Assembly (NCBI RefSeq): GCF_020541225.1
Contig: NZ_CP045889.1
Span: forward strand, 992,001 to 1,056,000
From: Candidatus Steffania adelgidicola
Lineage (GTDB): Bacteria; Pseudomonadota; Gammaproteobacteria; Enterobacterales; Enterobacteriaceae
Direction: 5' to 3'
DNA length: 64,000 nt
Shown: positions 60,771 to 64,000 of the stretch, piece after piece
Numbering within the stretch: position 1 is the stretch's first letter
Layout: every line of letters begins with the position of its first letter
The notes under the pieces: generated by a model
The model's input: only the letters and a program-made list of their open reading frames with translations
What the model was told of the DNA's origin: nothing
The model's database searches: none
Made by a program: the position numbers and the translations under genes

Positions 60771-62710
60771 CAGATTGATTAATTGGACGCTATTCCACTG
60801 CAACAGAATACTTTATACTCGTTCAATAAAGCCAATAAGATTATCTCATAATCTTTCATGAATTACAATAGTATTTAATCCGTCTATATTGATAGACCCA
60901 CTTAGTTATCACATTGAAAATATAGGTATTATTATACTTCCATTTTAAACAGAGCAGTGCTAGCACCCTTATAAAAAATCTTGATACCCCAACTAAATCA
61001 GTCGCTTTATACTATGCGTTTGTAGATACAAGGTTGCTCTATAAAAGAGCAGTAACTCACTTCTGCCCATATGAAGTGACTTATCAATAATAGAGCGTTT
61101 ATGTCCTAACAAACATCTCTGGTGATATTTTTGCTTATCCTTAAGTTACTTTATCATAAAAAACATATCGGGAAGCACTTCATCAGATATTAAACAACAG
61201 TCATAAATAGTGGATTCTTATAATTCTCACAAAAAATCACATTTTATGTAATAATAATTTATTTATACATTGTATAATAAATTATACACCTTTGAAAATC
61301 TAGATAATTAAAATTAAGTTAACAATCATGATTAATTACTGTACATTAGTAATAATGTTTGTTTCTATTGCCACCCCTCTATCCGAGCGGTAAATGTCCA
61401 GATAAAGCTTATTAAAGATCGTAAAGAATATTGTTTTTTTCTTAACACTTTTATATACATCCTCATGTATTAGCATTTTATAGCTAATAAGAAATACTTC
61501 GAGTATATCACTCTAGATCTAATATCAGGATATTATCACGCTCATGGTAAAAATATTAGCGCCCACTTTTAAAATTATACTGCAGGTAAATACTGCGCTT
61601 CTCTATAATTTTTATAAATATTATAACATCGCTGTAACTAGTTATTTATCCATGGAAAAACAGATGACATAAAGGAAAAGATCCATCGTCTTTTAAAAAA
61701 AACGACACTGTCATAGTTTTTATAATATACTAATATTCTCCACAATTCTTTTGGCCTTAAATGTTCTATTAAAAATAGAAAATAAATTTATTTATCTAAT
61801 TATAATGTCTCTGATCTTAGAGAGACTATACTCCTCGCGATAATAATAAAAAAAACCAAATTGTAATAGACGATTACACGGATTATCTGATATATGCAAT
61901 GGTCAAAAACCAATACTCAATTCATCAGAATCTCCATATAAAATTTCTTCTATAAACACGACAAGGAATCTCGTGAAGTTACTTTCTCGTGGACATAAAT
62001 TATTTCATTGTGTCAGATACAGAATACAATACCCAGAAATCAATAGATTGTTTTAGAGTCTAGAAAGACTCATACCAGAGGTAAATATAAATATTTTTAT
62101 AAGATTATTTAAATAATGCATTTAAATGCATCTTCATAGATTTCCGAAAAACATTAGATGAGTATATAAGAAATACGAAAAAAAAACACCTCATTTTCTA
62201 GTGAATAAATCTCTTTAAATCTCCTTAAGTGTCTTAATTTGGATGATTTAATTAATATTAAATATTCCAAAGTAAGCTCTTCCATGAAGTTATTAATAAC
62301 AATCAATATTTATGAAACATGCTACCATACACAATTGCTTATCATTCATTTTATACTTACTACAGAACGACCTTAGTCGAATACCACCTGATAAAATAAA
62401 TCTTTATTAATTGGAAGAAAAGTGCTGAATATCAATAAATATGATCTGAAACTAGAAGTATAACTTCAAAGAATCTAATTCTATAGAAAACTACTCAGTT
62501 TATAACTAATAAATCTAGAGCAATATTAGCAATGCTAGTTTTTTTAGCCATCTTAGATGGTTATCTAGACATCACTGATCTAGCCTACCTGCATATTTAC
62601 ATTCTAAGTTCACGCATATTACTGAATATGAAATTACATTGCTTGAATTTTTATCTTTAGTAACTTCAGATTTAAATCGTCATAGTTTGTTGGCTATTAA
62701 TTTTATGGCA
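60771..62710. other. 1.9-kb gene desert between lpp and the uvrB remnant
   Basis: Very AT-rich, with nothing supportable apart from the repeat motif at 62548-62573. pykF and ldtE, neighbours of lpp in E. coli, are not recognisable. Confidence 0.5.
62548..62573. repeat. second copy of the 28876-28900 motif
   Basis: CCATCTTAGATGG followed by TTATCTAGACATC. It lies beyond the 3' end of the uvrB remnant, in DNA with no other structure. See the first copy for comparison. Confidence 0.35.
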
Positions 62711-64000
62711 TTATGATTTATAATTGAGATATCTTGACAATTTATATTGTGGCACAATATCAGGAATTTCTTTATTTATCGCAGAGACGATGTATGTGAT
62801 TCCTATATCTAAATTATAAGTATTCTGTTTCTTCCGACGACACTCGGTCTCCCCAATGGCTAACACCGTTAACTGTGTAATTTTATCACTGTATAAAATA
62901 GCTATAAGCAACGCTTTAGGTACATCCAGCCTTTTGCGCAACAGGTTAACACCAACCAAAAGATAACAGTCGCCGCGAGGGTAAATCTCAGAGAATCTCT
63001 TCACCCTCGCTATAATTCTCTATATCCGAGTGCGACTAATGCACCTATTCACCATATTATCCAAGATGCTTCGGTAAATTACCCTCCGACATCTATTTAG
63101 TTAGTAGATTAACTAAAACACCCTTTTAATCTTTACGAGGAAGCGCATTTCTAAAAAAAATTATCTACTTGTTAAATAACCGATTTTGCCTTATTTTCAG
63201 ATTTATAAGACCTGATCGGCTATACGAACTGATCAATAACTGTATTATCCAGACATAAGTATCTCATCAAGACCCGCCATGGCAAACATATAAATAGTCG
63301 GTAATGATAGCTCTACAAAACATTTTAACTTAATTAGCCTATTCTCTAGTACTAGAGTAAAAAAACCGTTTTCTACCCGAATCGCTTTACATGTCCGGTT
63401 GCTATGATACACCCCGTAAATTTCTGGAATGGTGAAATGATATTTATCCAGCACCAACAAACTATCTACGGGGAGGTAATCACATACAGTCGACGGTGAA
63501 TTGTCTAGCTTACTGCTCGATTGATAAATAGCAGGGAATAGTTCTCGATACCTGAACGATTACTTAACTCATGCATCATTTCCAGGTTAACAGTAATATA
63601 CTACTGTAATAATCAGAGTATTCTTCTAGAAACTTAATATTGGCTAGAAGTCTTTATCGCTCTTTGGCTAGCTTTATTCTTCGGGCCTATATCCCCTTTA
63701 ATAATATTCATACGGAGTGAAATAGTTTATTTTAGATAAATAGCATAATGCAAGACGTGCTAGTAGCAATGAGCATCGAGTAAATCAAATACAATAGGAC
63801 TTTCTGTTTAATTGTCGAATAAATTAATACGAAATACCATTTCGTCGCACGCGGACGGAAGAATATCAATTCTTTCGCCACGCATACAGAAGATTTTTTA
63901 CTGAAGACCCTAAGCGTATACGCGTATACTGCATCTCCGAGACACCAGTGAAGAATACTACATCTGGCAATAACCATACCATATTATTTTAAGAGAATGA
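62711..64000 (-). pseudogene. uvrB: decayed uvrB, running off the right edge
   Basis: UvrB is the damage-verifying helicase-like subunit of the UvrABC excinuclease. Reading leftward from 64000 across several frames: EMQYTRIRL, then RGERIDILPSACDEMVFRI and INLFDN (E. coli [25 protein letters not shown]). A stop-rich stretch matches the [23 protein letters not shown] region. Next come SGIENYS, DYLPVDSLLVLDKYHFTIPE and IYGVYHSNRT, followed by SHSDIENYSEGEEIL. At 62711-63004 it reads YLLVGVNLLRKRLDVPKALL, then AIGETECRRKKQNTYN, DIGIT. The frame jumps from LIAIL straight to YSDKI, so about 28 residues including helicase motif VI (QTIGRAAR) are deleted. It has many stops and frameshifts and is definitely non-functional. 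The N-terminal part lies beyond the window. Confidence 0.93.

Noticed and set aside
63620-63715. A minus-strand frame starting MNIIKGDIGPKN, resembling the start of RibH (lumazine synthase).
   Set aside because: It ends after 25 codons and lies exactly where the uvrB fossil continues in other frames (LLANIKFLEE matches [10 protein letters not shown]). The RibH likeness is chance.

Overview
The window looks like chromosome from a host-restricted (insect-endosymbiont-type) member of Enterobacterales, close to the Sodalis/Serratia kind. Every confident protein is a recognisable enterobacterial orthologue, and E. coli gene order survives in fragments: mreB-mreC-mreD, dapA-bamC, msbA-lpxK, lptM-dapF-(yigA-xerC lost)-yigB-uvrD-corA, rsmD facing ftsY, and (yhhM)-yhhN-(zntA lost)-tusA. 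The LPS block is waaA-waaE-coaD, the arrangement I know from Serratia and Klebsiella. I count 26 intact protein genes and one RNA gene. By my sum the proteins cover about 23.2 kb, or 36 percent of the window. The rest is very AT-rich, stop-filled DNA. I saw no rRNA, tRNA, insertion sequence, prophage or CRISPR array. No species is claimed.

Layout. 1-9.8 kb: mreBCD (minus), a dead fabR, engB and a long-form tehB. 9.8-12.6 kb: desert. 12.6-14.6 kb: dapA-bamC. 14.6-20.4 kb: desert holding a dead gpmB. 20.4-24.1 kb: ybiT and queC. 25.7-28.2 kb: waaA-waaE-coaD. 29.7-36.7 kb: epmA, a dead tcdA, ftsY and rsmD. 38.8-40.3 kb: a probable yhhM remnant, yhhN and tusA. 40.3-44.6 kb: desert with a 40-bp perfect palindrome and an unidentified decayed frame. 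44.6-52.5 kb: corA, uvrD, yigB, dapF and lptM (all minus). 53.9-57.1 kb: a comEC remnant, msbA and lpxK. 58.2 kb: the 4.5S SRP RNA gene ffs. 59.2-60.8 kb: rpiA and lpp with its promoter and terminator. 62.7 kb to the right edge: a dead uvrB.

How the genes work together. The survivors are mostly a cell-envelope kit. DapA and DapF supply meso-diaminopimelate and lysine; MreBCD shapes the wall; Lpp ties the wall to the outer membrane. WaaA, WaaE, MsbA and LpxK make and move lipid A with an inner core. BamC and LptM serve outer-membrane assembly, and FtsY with 4.5S RNA delivers membrane proteins. The rest is translation and RNA-modification housekeeping (EngB, RsmD, EpmA, TusA, QueC, YbiT), CoA and flavin steps (CoaD, YigB), pentose phosphate (RpiA) and Mg uptake (CorA).

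The notable content lies between the genes. Decayed copies of fabR, gpmB, tcdA, uvrB and comEC can still be read by eye, so the deserts are old genes rather than acquired DNA. Nucleotide excision repair looks dismantled: uvrB is a wreck and UvrD has lost its C-terminal domain. Several perfect GC-containing hairpins survive in otherwise eroded DNA and mostly mark transcript ends. I found no convincing new multi-gene system. The best candidates for something undescribed are the 40-bp palindrome at 40709-40748 and the GC-richer decayed frame at 41494-41878.
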